A stretch of 64,000 bases of DNA from Hyphomicrobiales bacterium (GCA_930633495.1 CAKNFJ010000002.1:62001-126000); one strand, 5' to 3'. Shown: positions 49,800 through 58,849, counted from the first letter of the stretch. Numbers and translations are program-made. Notes: generated by a model from the sequence alone, not told the origin.

Positions 49800-51071
49800 C
49801 TATTGGCTCGTGAAGTCTTCGGCCAGGCCCTCAAAGGCGTACGGGTTCAGGAACTGCCGTCGCATGAGCTGTCGACGCGACGACTTGTCGATCCCTGCCT
49901 CGTCGCAGACCTGGTCCCAATTGGCTTTCAGAGCATCAACCAGGTCGATCACGATCGCCGTTGCCTCTGCTTCCGATAGCCCGAACGTCGACGCTGCTGC
50001 GATGCAGCGCGCGAGCGTGCTCTCCCGGTGCTCGCCCTGGATCAGCATGGCCTGAGAGGCCTCATTGCCGTGCCGGGACTGCGGGCAGATGTCATAGGCC
50101 GGCGTGAGCTTCAGGGAAGCGCCATCCCAGAACGCGGCATGGTTGCGGGCGTGATCGTCGGTGTTTCCGCACAGGATGTTGAAGACGACGCGCCGGAACA
50201 GCTCGCGCAGCGTGTCGAGCGGATTGCGAAACCGATCCCGAATGATCGCAGCAAAATCCTCGTAGCTGGCGTAGCGGGCCATCATCTCATCGAGGCCGAG
50301 CAGCGTCAGTCCGGACACCATCGGGCGCCGGCCCCAGCCGCTGTCACCAGGAATGCGATCGAAACGCTCGATCAGCAGCGCTGTCTGCCCCACGACCGGT
50401 GCGAGTTCGACCTGCGCGACGCTGAGCCCGGCAAGATGGGCCAGTCGCATCGCGAGGAACTCGGTCCGGACGATATCGAAGCTGTCGCTCATTCCCGCGA
50501 ACTTGGCGATCAACGAGCGCTCGCCGTCTGAGAGCAGCGCCTTCGGCCGCGCTCCGCCGACCGCACAACTCGGAACGAGCGCGGCCTCGAGGTCACCCGT
50601 GAGCGGTACGCCTCTTTGAAGAAGCTGCGATCCATCCTGAAGCCGGGCAAGCGTCGCGTTGCGAGGCGAGCGCGGCGTATAGCTGGTTGCCGAGCTCTGG
50701 AAGTCCAGGGCGCCAATCCTGTCCGATCCCGATCTCAGGAGGCAGGCGATCTCGTCGAGCCCTGCGCCGTCGAGATCGCTGGCACCGCTGCTGAGGTCCT
50801 GACTTGCAAGCACACGCCGGCCCCAGGCATCCGGAGCGGCGTCCCGAATGCAGCTGGCCAACGCCATTCCTGCGAGAGGAGCGATCGGGCCGGGCTGCAG
50901 GGGCAGCTCCGGACCATAGATCGAAATCGCATCGTGGCGCTCAAAATAGGAGGCTAGGTACTCGAAAGCGAGCGTGCTCCCGTCACGGAACACGCGCCCC
51001 GCGACGACTGGTTCGGTCGCACCGGCAAGCCAGATCCAGGCATAGCACTCGGGCGTGGTCTGAATAGCCAT
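49800..51071 (-). CDS. hipA: HipA-family serine/threonine kinase (orphan toxin)
   Basis: 423 residues. N-terminal HipA subdomain (AWIWLAGATEPVVAGRVF ... RHDAISIYG), glycine loop VGGARPKAL (171-179) with Lys190, catalytic FNILCGNTDDHARNH (298-311) and metal-binding AYDICP (325-330). HipA kinases inactivate aminoacyl-tRNA synthetases such as GltX. No HipB-type helix-turn-helix gene is adjacent: the DNA before the start leads to the divergent gene at 51283. Some HipA-like proteins lack antitoxins or are not toxic. Confidence 0.87.
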   Translation of the reverse strand: MAIQTTPECYAWIWLAGATEPVVAGRVFRDGSTLAFEYLASYFERHDAISIYGPELPLQPGPIAPLAGMALASCIRDAAPDAWGRRVLASQDLSSGASDLDGAGLDEIACLLRSGSDRIGALDFQSSATSYTPRSPRNATLARLQDGSQLLQRGVPLTGDLEAALVPSCAVGGARPKALLSDGERSLIAKFAGMSDSFDIVRTEFLAMRLAHLAGLSVAQVELAPVVGQTALLIERFDRIPGDSGWGRRPMVSGLTLLGLDEMMARYASYEDFAAIIRDRFRNPLDTLRELFRRVVFNILCGNTDDHARNHAAFWDGASLKLTPAYDICPQSRHGNEASQAMLIQGEHRESTLARCIAAASTFGLSEAEATAIVIDLVDALKANWDQVCDEAGIDKSSRRQLMRRQFLNPYAFEGLAEDFTSQ

Positions 51072-51282
51072 CTCTGAACAGACACTTTGGGTTTCCGGGA
51101 CGGAATTGGTGCAGTCGGCTTGCTCGATGCAAGAAGGAGACTGCCAGATATGCGCAGTCACCCTGCCCGTCCACGGATTTGTGCGGCGAGTGGAAGGATT
51201 CCGATTTCATTCCTTGTGCGTCTGCGCATCAATCCGTCTGGACAAGCCGGCTCTCTCGATCGGCTTCGCACAGGGTTGAGAA

Positions 51283-51936
51283 ATGGCAGACGCCAATCCG
51301 AGCACAACCGATACCCCGCCGGCGCCCGCTGGCCTCGCAGCGCTGCTGAAGAAGGCAGAAGGACAGACCCTGTACTGGCGGGACCGGCAGATCGGCGAGA
51401 AGACGCTCGAAGACTCCTTCGCGGAAGACGGCACGCCCACACCGATCGGTGACGTGAGCGCCTGGTCCGCCGGCTACACCAACGGTCGCTATAGCGAGGC
51501 CGACTGGTGGCAGAAGACGATCCAAGAGGCGATCAATTTGGCGACGCCGACGGGTTACCGCGTGCTGCGCCGCGCCGACGGCGGCTTCGATGTCGAGCGG
51601 GAGGTCATCTGCGTCAACGGTCAGCTGGTGTGGTTCCCGATCGCCGTCGTCCCTCCGGTCTCGGACCACGAGCGGCTCGTTACCGATGGCGCCGCTCGAA
51701 CGGCCGAGGAGAACGTCGCGGTCCTGCTGAACGGACTCGGTGAACATGTCGACGGCGGCGCCGCTGCTCCTGACGTCGATGGGCAGGACGGTACCGAACG
51801 GCTTTGCCAGGCGCTCTACGGCCGCAAGGCGACCCCTCGTGACTATCTCGGCGGCTCCGATGCCCGGATGCTTCATGACGCCGCGGACCGGCTGATCAAG
51901 CGCGCGCCGGCAAACCCTGCGCTGGAGGGTTTCTGA
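51283..51936 (+). CDS. Hypothetical protein, 217 aa
   Basis: Begins MADANPSTTDTPPAPAGLAA with a Pro/Thr-rich leader; ATTCCTTG lies about 70 bases upstream. Soluble, acidic; the end has GGSDARMLHDAADRLIKRAP. First gene of a run of six overlapping genes up to 56141. Family not recognised. Confidence 0.75.
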   Translation: MADANPSTTDTPPAPAGLAALLKKAEGQTLYWRDRQIGEKTLEDSFAEDGTPTPIGDVSAWSAGYTNGRYSEADWWQKTIQEAINLATPTGYRVLRRADGGFDVEREVICVNGQLVWFPIAVVPPVSDHERLVTDGAARTAEENVAVLLNGLGEHVDGGAAAPDVDGQDGTERLCQALYGRKATPRDYLGGSDARMLHDAADRLIKRAPANPALEGF

Positions 51937-53963
51937 TGCCTAAGGGAGCCTCAGCTCGGGAGGGTGCTGTCCGCGACACCGATCCGCTTCTGTCGCGACT
52001 GATGGAGGTGCGTGGCCGCCTCGTCGAGCTCGGCATGGATGCGGAGGCGGAAACGCTCGGTGATGTCTTCGCCGCGCTGGAACTCGCCACCGCCCAGTCG
52101 GTGAACCTGCCGCCGGCGGCGCTTTTGAAGCTGACCTTCGCAGTCCAGCACAATCCGAACTGCCCATCGCAATGGCTCGTTCGCCTGCCCGGCCGCCGGG
52201 TCGGGTCGATCGACCTGAAGCCATATGGCGTCACCGGCTCCGGTCTCGGCCTCATCCCGCACGAAACCAAGGACATCCTCGGCTTCGGCAAGTCGTTCGC
52301 CGAGGCCGGGGCCGCTGCGCTGCAGGCTCAATCGGTCAGCCGGCTGGCAGCGTCAGCAGGAACTGACGATGTGCATCGCTGCGACGGGAGCGGGAGAATC
52401 TCCATGACAGATTCTGAGAATGCACTTGGCGTGTCTTGCGATACCGGCTCCCTCTCCGCGACGACAGGGTCTGATATGGGCGATATCGATGCTCGGATGA
52501 AGGCGGCGGGCATGATCCCGCTTTCAGACCTCATCAGCGGCAGCACCCCTCTGGAGCGGTGGGCAGCGCATACAGGCGTCAGTGATCTCGCCACGTTCGA
52601 GGAATGGCTTTCGCGCAAGCAGCGCGAGTTCGGCGTCATGAAGGCTGGCTATGAGCTTGGCGACAAGGATAAGAGCGACGAGCTTTACGAGTGGGTGCTT
52701 TCCCACTTCGCTGCGTTCAACGAGGTCGCTGCCAATCTGCGCCAGATGAAAGAGCGTATGGCCCTCGTTGGGGGAGAGGCAGATATCACCGCTCGCCAGA
52801 GAGCCTGGAACAGTTGGTGGCGCCCTATCACCGACGCTGAGGTCAAGGACGGCCTCGCTGGTCGGTCGATTGCTTACAACGCATTTCGCGCTGGGTGGGA
52901 TCAGAAGCGGCTGGCCTCACAAGTCGCGGCGCCGTGGCGTGCTGATCTGCTCGACAGATTGATGCGTTGCGCTGAAAATCCCACGTGGGCTGACCATGCG
53001 GAGGTTTCGAAATCTCTCCTGCTTATGGCCGTCACGGCGATCAGGGAAAGCACCAAGCATGCTCCGGCAGATGTGCAGGCGCAGGTTGAAGCAGTGCTGC
53101 TCAATTATCGCCTGTCGAACATGAGAGACGATGACGGCGGCGCCTACCCGCTTGTCGACCTGATGTCGAATGACGGTCAGAGCGTTGCTACAGGCGAGGC
53201 CGAAATCGTCCTCTTGGCTGATGCCATCGCAGACGCAATCGCAAAGCCTGCCTTCTCGCCTGCTTGCAACCTTGTGCCGCCGCCTGAGACCTACGGTGGC
53301 TCGCCTGAAGAACCGTGGACCGGCAGGATGCCATTGCCCCAGGCTGGCGAGCCCCGGCTTTGGAAGACGCTCGCTATCGGCATGGGAGCGCACCTTGAGC
53401 AGTTGGAAGCGCATTGCTCCGTCCAGACCGGGAAGACAGGTTCGGCCCACGCCAATGAAGGGCGTGAGTTGCGCGAGGCCGGCAAGGCTTTTGTTGCCAT
53501 GGTCCGGGGCCTGCTTGCCTGTCGGTTCGAGCACGCCGACCGGCTGCATCCTGAGACCGAGAAGCTCGTCGCGGAATTCAGTTTCGCTTTGCGCGCCAAA
53601 CTCCTGAAGGCCCAGCACAAATATGAATTCGGCGACGACTGGCGGACCGACGACTGGGAGACCGAGTGCCGGCAGGCCCTCTTCAAGCACCTGATCAAGG
53701 GTGACCCTCTCGACGTCGCCGCTTATGCGGCCTTCTGCTGGAAGCGCGACTGGACGACCTCGCCGCCCGAGTCCAACTACGGCCCCGCTCACAAGGTCCT
53801 TCAGGCTCAGCTCGCGATCGCGCAGAAGGCCCTGGAGCGTGTCAGGGATGCGGATCATCGCAACACCAACACCGAGACGGCGGCGGAAGCGTTTTCCTAC
53901 GCCCACGCGGTGACGGCCGAGGCCCTTGACGCAATCGCCGCCGTGACGGAGACGCGCTCATGA
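51936..53963 (+). CDS. Large phage-type multi-domain hypothetical protein
   Basis: 675 residues; ATG overlaps the upstream stop (TGATG). A segment at ~190-270 (DLISGSTPLERWAAHTGV, REFGVMKAGYELGD) and the module HKYEFGDDWRTDDW ... HLIKGDPLDVAAYAAFCWKR near residue 580 resemble domains repeatedly fused in phage hypotheticals. No catalytic site is visible. The length suggests fusion of several phage modules. Confidence 0.75.
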   Translation: MPKGASAREGAVRDTDPLLSRLMEVRGRLVELGMDAEAETLGDVFAALELATAQSVNLPPAALLKLTFAVQHNPNCPSQWLVRLPGRRVGSIDLKPYGVTGSGLGLIPHETKDILGFGKSFAEAGAAALQAQSVSRLAASAGTDDVHRCDGSGRISMTDSENALGVSCDTGSLSATTGSDMGDIDARMKAAGMIPLSDLISGSTPLERWAAHTGVSDLATFEEWLSRKQREFGVMKAGYELGDKDKSDELYEWVLSHFAAFNEVAANLRQMKERMALVGGEADITARQRAWNSWWRPITDAEVKDGLAGRSIAYNAFRAGWDQKRLASQVAAPWRADLLDRLMRCAENPTWADHAEVSKSLLLMAVTAIRESTKHAPADVQAQVEAVLLNYRLSNMRDDDGGAYPLVDLMSNDGQSVATGEAEIVLLADAIADAIAKPAFSPACNLVPPPETYGGSPEEPWTGRMPLPQAGEPRLWKTLAIGMGAHLEQLEAHCSVQTGKTGSAHANEGRELREAGKAFVAMVRGLLACRFEHADRLHPETEKLVAEFSFALRAKLLKAQHKYEFGDDWRTDDWETECRQALFKHLIKGDPLDVAAYAAFCWKRDWTTSPPESNYGPAHKVLQAQLAIAQKALERVRDADHRNTNTETAAEAFSYAHAVTAEALDAIAAVTETRS

Positions 53964-54457
53964 CGACGGTCGCATTTCCCGTGAAGCCCGGCGACTGGGT
54001 CTCGAACGCCAACGGCCGGCCGGCCAAGGTCAAAGCGGTCTATGAGAGTAGCGGCGAGGCCTTGGCGGATCTCGTGCTGTTCGACCGCAAGGGCAATCGC
54101 GTCGGCCGTGAATCCCCCGCGTGCGGCGGACCGCGAACCTTCGAACCAGCCTGCTCACTCGAAGGTTGGCACCGGATCGCTGAGCCGAGTTTTCCCATCG
54201 AGCTGAAATGGATCCCCACCGGTGAAGGATCGGTGGTCGGTGGTTACTATGCCGGCAAGCCTCTCCCTGCCCGGGAGTACATCCCGGCGCCGCGGCGCGT
54301 GCGGGGCTCCGGGGCGCTGGATAAGAAGCTCGCGAACCTCGCCTACCGTGAAGCCAATGCCTTTCGCGAGGCCCTGGAGCTGATCTCCAACGGCCACAAC
54401 GACCCGCGGACACTGGCGAGCTTCGTCCTGACCAACCTCAGGCTCCCCACGAAATGA
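53960..54457 (+). CDS. Hypothetical protein, 165 aa
   Basis: Coupled by ATGA to the 51936 gene and to the next one. MTTVAFPVKPGDWVSNANGR suggests a small beta-barrel start (PGDWV); Pro/Arg-rich centre; helical end with FREALELISNGHNDPR. Unknown function. Confidence 0.72.
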   Translation: MTTVAFPVKPGDWVSNANGRPAKVKAVYESSGEALADLVLFDRKGNRVGRESPACGGPRTFEPACSLEGWHRIAEPSFPIELKWIPTGEGSVVGGYYAGKPLPAREYIPAPRRVRGSGALDKKLANLAYREANAFREALELISNGHNDPRTLASFVLTNLRLPTK

Positions 54458-55395
54458 GGCCCGCTATGCCCACGAACACTCCGACGGCCTCGCCCGAGGC
54501 GATCGAAGCCGCGCGCACCATCGCCCGCGCGATCTGCGTCGAATACCGCCTCACACCGGAAGCGTACGATCGCCACGGCGGCGAGCACCCGATTATTCCC
54601 GTGATCGTGCGCCATGTGGCGCCGGCGCTGCAAGGCATCGCGGCGCCGGCCGACAACCCGGAGAAGGGCTGGGATGGCCTCAGCGAGACCGAAAAGGCCG
54701 TGGTCTCCGCCTGGAACTACTTCCAAAGCCCCAACAGCTATTCGGCTGCCGAGAAGGCGTTCGTGTTCTCGCTTCTCGACGCCGCGCTGAAGCGCGTCTG
54801 GTGGGCAGCAGTCCCCAACACCGATGGCTGGCTCGACATGGCAAGCGCCCCGCTCACGGGCCGGAAGGTCGATCTTTGGGTCCGTCCGCATGATGCGCTT
54901 GCCAACGGCAACCCGAACCGCATCGCCGACGCCTGGTACGAGGATGGTCGGTGGATGCGCATCGTGTCCGGCAACGGTCAGCCCGCGCCCGTCGGGGACT
55001 GTGGCGTGCCCACCCACTGGCGCCTTCCTCCAGCCGCGCCCGGAGCGACAGCAGAAAACGCGGTGTCCGAAGATCTCTCCTGGCTTCGCCGCGGGCGCCC
55101 CGCGAATGAGCTGCAGAGCGATAAGATCGATGCGCACCGTGGTTTCGTTCATCGGGCCGCCGTCCACCATGCCAATGATCGCTCCTACCTCAACGGCGTC
55201 CGCGGCGGCTTCTTCGATGCCGCGCACCTGGTCGACATCTGCCGGAAGGAGATCGAGGAAACCGGAAGGCCGTCGAAGGCCAAGGCCGCGCAGGTCGATC
55301 TCCTGCAGCGGGTCGGCGACACGATCTGGGGCCTGAAGGACGTCCTCCCCGAGCCCCCTGCCCCGGTGACCGCTGAGGTCCGTCGCAATGGATGA
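54454..55395 (+). CDS. Hypothetical protein with DUF551-like module
   Basis: 313 residues, ATGA overlap with the previous gene. The middle (DGWLDMASAPLTGRKVDLWV ... ADAWYEDGRW ... PTHWRLPP) has the W-M-S-AP and THW-P-LPP signature of DUF551-like phage proteins. The C-terminal DKIDAHRGFVHRAAVHHAND is an extra helical domain. Role unknown. Confidence 0.75.
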   Translation: MRPAMPTNTPTASPEAIEAARTIARAICVEYRLTPEAYDRHGGEHPIIPVIVRHVAPALQGIAAPADNPEKGWDGLSETEKAVVSAWNYFQSPNSYSAAEKAFVFSLLDAALKRVWWAAVPNTDGWLDMASAPLTGRKVDLWVRPHDALANGNPNRIADAWYEDGRWMRIVSGNGQPAPVGDCGVPTHWRLPPAAPGATAENAVSEDLSWLRRGRPANELQSDKIDAHRGFVHRAAVHHANDRSYLNGVRGGFFDAAHLVDICRKEIEETGRPSKAKAAQVDLLQRVGDTIWGLKDVLPEPPAPVTAEVRRNG

Positions 55396-55615
55396 GATCC
55401 TGACGAAGACCCGGCGTGGGGTGCTGGAGCGGCTCTCGGACCAGCCCGTCCTGATCGTCGGCACCGACCTCACCGCGGCCGCATGGCTTGCGAAGAACGG
55501 TTATGCGGTCCGGCACCGGCTCAACCATTTTTCGGTGACCGCCGCCGGCAGCGAGCTCGTGTGCAACGAGGCTCCGATCGGCGCCACGAAGCCAGAGAGC
55601 GGATGCGATGACTGA
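55388..55615 (+). CDS. Small hypothetical protein, 75 aa
   Basis: Starts eight bases before the previous stop. MDEILTKTRRGVLERLSDQP then VLIVGTDLTAAAWLAKNGYA and VRHRLNHFSVTAAGSELV. It looks like a small helical plus beta-hairpin domain, possibly a winged helix. Overlaps the next gene by eight bases. Confidence 0.68.
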   Translation: MDEILTKTRRGVLERLSDQPVLIVGTDLTAAAWLAKNGYAVRHRLNHFSVTAAGSELVCNEAPIGATKPESGCDD

Positions 55616-56141
55616 GGTGTCCGCTATCGAGTCTCTCGCCAATGCCACAGCCGTTGGCGTCGGCGGTCTCGACGACATCGTCCTCTTGCTTGAGGAAGGC
55701 GATGGCCCCGACCGGGATTTGGATCTCGCCGTCTTCAACCTCTGGAACGAGCAGCCCTATCGGTGGAGCGGCATCCACGAGATCACCTCAGGCCTAAGGG
55801 ACATCGCAGTCCTCGACATTCCCGCGGATCTGGAGCCGGATTTCGCCCGCTTCTGCGTGGAGCGTGACGAGAACAGCATCGTCGTCGTGCCGCGCTATAC
55901 CGAAAGCCAGGATGCCGGCGCGCGCCTCGCCACGCAGATCCTTCCCGGCCGCCGGCGGCTGACGCTGAACTTCGAGGACGGCGTGGGCGGCTTCGTTCAG
56001 GTCGGCTGGCGCCCCGAGGGCAGCGCGGTCCCAGCCTGGATCTGGACCGAAGCCCACGCGCAGTCGGCTGCGCGCGCCCAGGTCGCTGCCATCCTCCGGG
56101 CCTACGCCCAGAAGCCTGCCCTACGCTCGAAGGAATCCTGA
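55608..56141 (+). CDS. Hypothetical protein, 177 aa
   Basis: ATG overlaps the preceding stop by eight bases. Acidic protein; LLEEGDGPDRDLDLAVFNLW resembles the start of the phage family seen at 48619 (LEQGAGADRTLDGDIAL), including the downstream YT(A/E)S-type position PRYTESQDAGARLATQILPG. So it is probably a second, more diverged member of that family. Confidence 0.72.
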   Translation: MTEVSAIESLANATAVGVGGLDDIVLLLEEGDGPDRDLDLAVFNLWNEQPYRWSGIHEITSGLRDIAVLDIPADLEPDFARFCVERDENSIVVVPRYTESQDAGARLATQILPGRRRLTLNFEDGVGGFVQVGWRPEGSAVPAWIWTEAHAQSAARAQVAAILRAYAQKPALRSKES

Positions 56142-56143
56142 TC

Positions 56144-56356
56144 ATGTCTGAGTCGAATGCCGAGCTCGTCCCCGAGCATGCCAGCCACCCCGGATGGACC
56201 GCCGATGGCTGCGAACTGCGGATGACGGTGACCCCGCGCAACGGCGGCGTCACGTCCGCCGGCTTCGCCTGCAGCTGGACCGGCGGTCATTGCCTGCCTG
56301 GATCCAACTGCGAGGGCTACCGGGAGCAGGCAGCGGCCGCGCCCGATCACGGCTGA
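56144..56356 (+). CDS. Small hypothetical protein, 70 aa
   Basis: ATG 56144 after AAGGAATCC. Two Cys near the end (FACSWTGGHCLPGSNCEGYR) plus CEL earlier; a compact Cys-containing domain. Last gene of the overlapping operon. No family recognised. Confidence 0.62.
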   Translation: MSESNAELVPEHASHPGWTADGCELRMTVTPRNGGVTSAGFACSWTGGHCLPGSNCEGYREQAAAAPDHG

Positions 56357-56423
56357 CCGCTTGCGAGTTGTCGAGCTATCGGGTTCGAGACAGCCTGATG
56401 GTCAAGGTTAGAAGGATCGAACC

Positions 56424-56660
56424 GTGATCGTCTGGTATTGCTTCTGCGGGTTCGAGATCGGCGGCGATGCACTCGTCTATCAGCGAACGTTGGAATGCGA
56501 TGAGAAGCAGGTGAAGGCGGCGCTCAATCCAGACGACATCGCGGACGATCCGGGTCTCGCGCACGTCTACCCAATCGCGATCGAGGTCGCTCAGGCAATC
56601 GTGGGCGAGAACCTGCCCGCAGGAGACTACTTCGTGAACGGCGTTCAGTCGGCGCCATGA
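56424..56660 (+). CDS. Small protein, first of a tandem duplicate pair
   Basis: 78 residues from GTG 56424. CGFEIGGDALVYQR ... DDPGLAHVYPIAIEVAQAIV ... LPAGDYFVNGVQ aligns with the next gene over its full length, indicating tandem duplication. Function unknown. Confidence 0.68.
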   Translation: MIVWYCFCGFEIGGDALVYQRTLECDEKQVKAALNPDDIADDPGLAHVYPIAIEVAQAIVGENLPAGDYFVNGVQSAP

Positions 56661-56706
56661 TCAACCGTTCTCTTCTCCTCACCGCCCTCTGTCGAAGGAC
56701 CGAAAC

Positions 56707-56937
56707 GTGACTTGTAAATATAGCGTTTGCGGCTTCGCGATTGGTGGGGATGAACTCATCTTCGAGCGTTTCATCGCACTTGATCCGGATCGCGTTAAGG
56801 CGACTCTCACTGCCTTCAATATCGAAGATGATCCCGGCCTTGTACTCTCCTATCCGATCTCAATTGAGGCAGCTAAACAGCTGACCGGCGAGAAACTTCC
56901 GCAGGCAGATTACTTCGTGCACGCCGTCCAGCCTTAA
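56707..56937 (+). CDS. Small protein, second of a tandem duplicate pair
   Basis: 76 residues from GTG 56707. CGFAIGGDELIFER ... DDPGLVLSYPISIEAAKQLT ... LPQADYFVHAVQ, about half identical to 56424-56660. Both start with GTG after a GAAGGA-type stretch, so the ribosome site was duplicated too. Confidence 0.68.
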   Translation: MTCKYSVCGFAIGGDELIFERFIALDPDRVKATLTAFNIEDDPGLVLSYPISIEAAKQLTGEKLPQADYFVHAVQP

Positions 56938-57025
56938 AGGGCTCAGCGAGCTCTTTCGATTTGAGACGACGCCACTTTCAAGCGCCCCTGCTATGATCTC
57001 TGGACACCGCAACAGGATCGCCAGA

Positions 57026-57301
57026 ATGCTCCTCAAGGATTTCGCCCCGCACCTCGTTCACGCCAAGCTCGGCGACTGCGATGTCGTTGGCGTGCAAGAC
57101 GGCCTGGTCGTGCACTTCAATGCCGAGGACGGCTCAATCTACAACTCCGGCCTTACGCTTCAGGATTGGCTCGACGGCGACAGCGAAGCCTGGGCGATGA
57201 CGGCGGCCGAGGCCGAGCGCGTCGGGATCGCGGATTACAGCGCCTATATCGAGCGCCTCAATGAGTTGAACCCCAGCCTGCTCGGTGCGCCGGCGCCGTG
57301 A
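57026..57301 (+). CDS. Small hypothetical protein, 91 aa
   Basis: ATG 57026 (an in-frame ATG at 56993 is an alternative). MLLKDFAPHLVHAKLGDCDV ... VVHFNAEDGSIYNSGLTLQD, an acidic single-domain protein ending LLGAPAP. No recognised family. Confidence 0.62.
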   Translation: MLLKDFAPHLVHAKLGDCDVVGVQDGLVVHFNAEDGSIYNSGLTLQDWLDGDSEAWAMTAAEAERVGIADYSAYIERLNELNPSLLGAPAP

Positions 57302-57344
57302 GGGGCTGAGTTGACACCGCGGCCTTATCGCTCACCATTCTCTG

Positions 57345-57551
57345 ATGGGTCCGCCGCCAACATTCGATGTCGAGAAGCGTCGCGAGGCCAAGTGCCGGTC
57401 GCGTGAGCAGGATGCTGCGCGCATCCGAGGCGGCGAGATCTCAGCCGACGACCTGAACAGGCGCAGCGGCTTCTTCTCCGTCCTCGATCGAGCCAGCGCC
57501 CGTGTCGTGACCTGGCGAAAGCGGATCAAGATCGAGGACGAGCCACGATAG
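57345..57551 (+). CDS. Small basic hypothetical protein, 68 aa
   Basis: MGPPPTFDVEKRREAKCRSR then ADDLNRRSGFFSVLDRASAR. Strongly basic and helical; weak ribosome site. Convergent with 57567-57761. Confidence 0.5.
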   Translation: MGPPPTFDVEKRREAKCRSREQDAARIRGGEISADDLNRRSGFFSVLDRASARVVTWRKRIKIEDEPR

Positions 57552-57566
57552 AAGAGCCCTCGGATT

Positions 57567-57761
57567 CTACGGGTAGAAGCTGACGATCACAGCGTCGTCG
57601 TAATCCTCAGGGTCATCCGGGATAACCATCTTCTGCGCAGCCCGATCGATCGCGTCCAAAAAATCGCAGCAAGCTCTTTCGTAAGCCTGTCGTCGCGGCT
57701 TGTGGTCGTGCTGCTCACGCTTTGCGTCGCATTCGGATGCCTCGGTCTCCGTCCTCGACAT
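57567..57761 (-). CDS. Small charged protein, 64 aa
   Basis: MSRTETEASECDAKREQHDH, then a helix with CCDFLDAIDRAAQ and an acidic tail (PDDPEDYDDAVI). Charged, possibly coiled. No family recognised; short frame. Confidence 0.5.
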   Translation of the reverse strand: MSRTETEASECDAKREQHDHKPRRQAYERACCDFLDAIDRAAQKMVIPDDPEDYDDAVIVSFYP

Positions 57762-58030
57762 TGCAGGCCTCCGGCTGAACTGGTTCTCATCGCCTTGTGG
57801 GAGGGAGCGTAGCTGGTTTGATAGCCGAGCTCGACCGTTTCTTGCTCACGAAGCCTGCGAGCAGCATTCATTCGATTTGCGACCCTATTGCATCAGAGCG
57901 TTAACCACAGCCCGCATATAGCCCTCTTCATGTAAATCATTTCTCGGGCAATTCGTTGCTTTCGCAGGATTGGTATGACATAACCCCTCCATCGCCGATC
58001 GCTGTTGATCGGCCGCACAGGAGAGTGATC

Positions 58031-58219
58031 ATGTTCGATATCGAGCGCGCAGGAGCTACCACCGAACGTTTCGAAGTCGCCGAAGGCGTGAGCTTTGAGG
58101 TAAAGCGCAATACCGACGGCAGCTATGTTCAGCCGAACGGCACCGTCGAAGAGACGCGCGCATTCGTCGCCTGGTGGACCAAGCTGATCGGGTGCGACTA
58201 CGAAGAGCACCGGGCGTGA
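58031..58219 (+). CDS. Small hypothetical protein, 62 aa, with its own terminator
   Basis: ATG 58031 after GGAGAGTG. MFDIERAGATTERFEVAEGV then NGTVEETRAFVAWW. A strong terminator follows six bases after the stop, which supports a genuine single-gene transcript. Function unknown. Confidence 0.72.
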   Translation: MFDIERAGATTERFEVAEGVSFEVKRNTDGSYVQPNGTVEETRAFVAWWTKLIGCDYEEHRA

Positions 58220-58225
58220 TGGCAC

Positions 58226-58265
58226 AAAAGGGCCCTGTGAATCACTCATTCACAGGGCCCTTTTT
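58226..58265 (+). terminator. Rho-independent terminator
   Basis: AAAAGGGCCCTGTGAAT pairs with ATTCACAGGGCCCTTTT around a short loop, and the plus strand continues TTTTTGGTTT. The A-run on the other side could also serve minus-strand transcripts. Confidence 0.88.
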
Positions 58266-58348
58266 GGTTTGAACCTGAAGAAGCACTCATTAACACGAAT
58301 TCCACCCCCTCCGCACGTCGACTGCGCCATTCAGAGGATTCATGTTCA

Positions 58349-58849
58349 ATGCCGAATGACGATCAGTCCCAACTTATCGAGCTCAACCGTAGGCAGCTCA
58401 AGGCGTATGATGAGCGCCTGTTGGGGCTGGAGAAGGAGATCGGCTCGATCCGTGCCCAGCGCGCCGCGCTCGCTGCGTTTCTGACGCAGCTCACCGGAGA
58501 GGCACCTAGTGCCCCGCCAGCCCCGATAACGGCTGGAGGAGAAGGTGGCGGAAATGGCGTAGGCCGAGCGTACGTCAGTCGTTCCTATAATAGGAAGATC
58601 GTCGACGAGGCTATGAGGATCGTGGTTGAGCGCGGTTCCCCCATGACTGCTGCGGAGATCATCCAAGAGCATTCGATGAGCAAGGAAGTGGCGACGGAGA
58701 CGCTCTATCGACTGATCTACAACCGCGTCATCGCCGGAAGCGTCTACTCCTTCGCAGGTGCGTTTTGGCCCACAAGTTCCCCCATCCCCGAGGGCTGGAA
58801 TCTCTCTTTGGCAAAGCGAGGTCGACGTTCGGAAAAGCAGAAGGCCTGA
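58349..58849 (+). CDS. Coiled-coil plus winged-helix-like protein
   Basis: 166 residues. N-terminal coiled coil (LIELNRRQLKAYDERLLGLE), a Gly/Pro linker, then a helical domain (RKIVDEAMRIVVERGSPMTA, EIIQEHSMSKEVATETLYRL, then a YNRVIAGSVY wing) that looks like a winged helix, and a basic tail (KRGRRSEKQKA). Probably DNA binding. Single gene. Confidence 0.75.
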   Translation: MPNDDQSQLIELNRRQLKAYDERLLGLEKEIGSIRAQRAALAAFLTQLTGEAPSAPPAPITAGGEGGGNGVGRAYVSRSYNRKIVDEAMRIVVERGSPMTAAEIIQEHSMSKEVATETLYRLIYNRVIAGSVYSFAGAFWPTSSPIPEGWNLSLAKRGRRSEKQKA

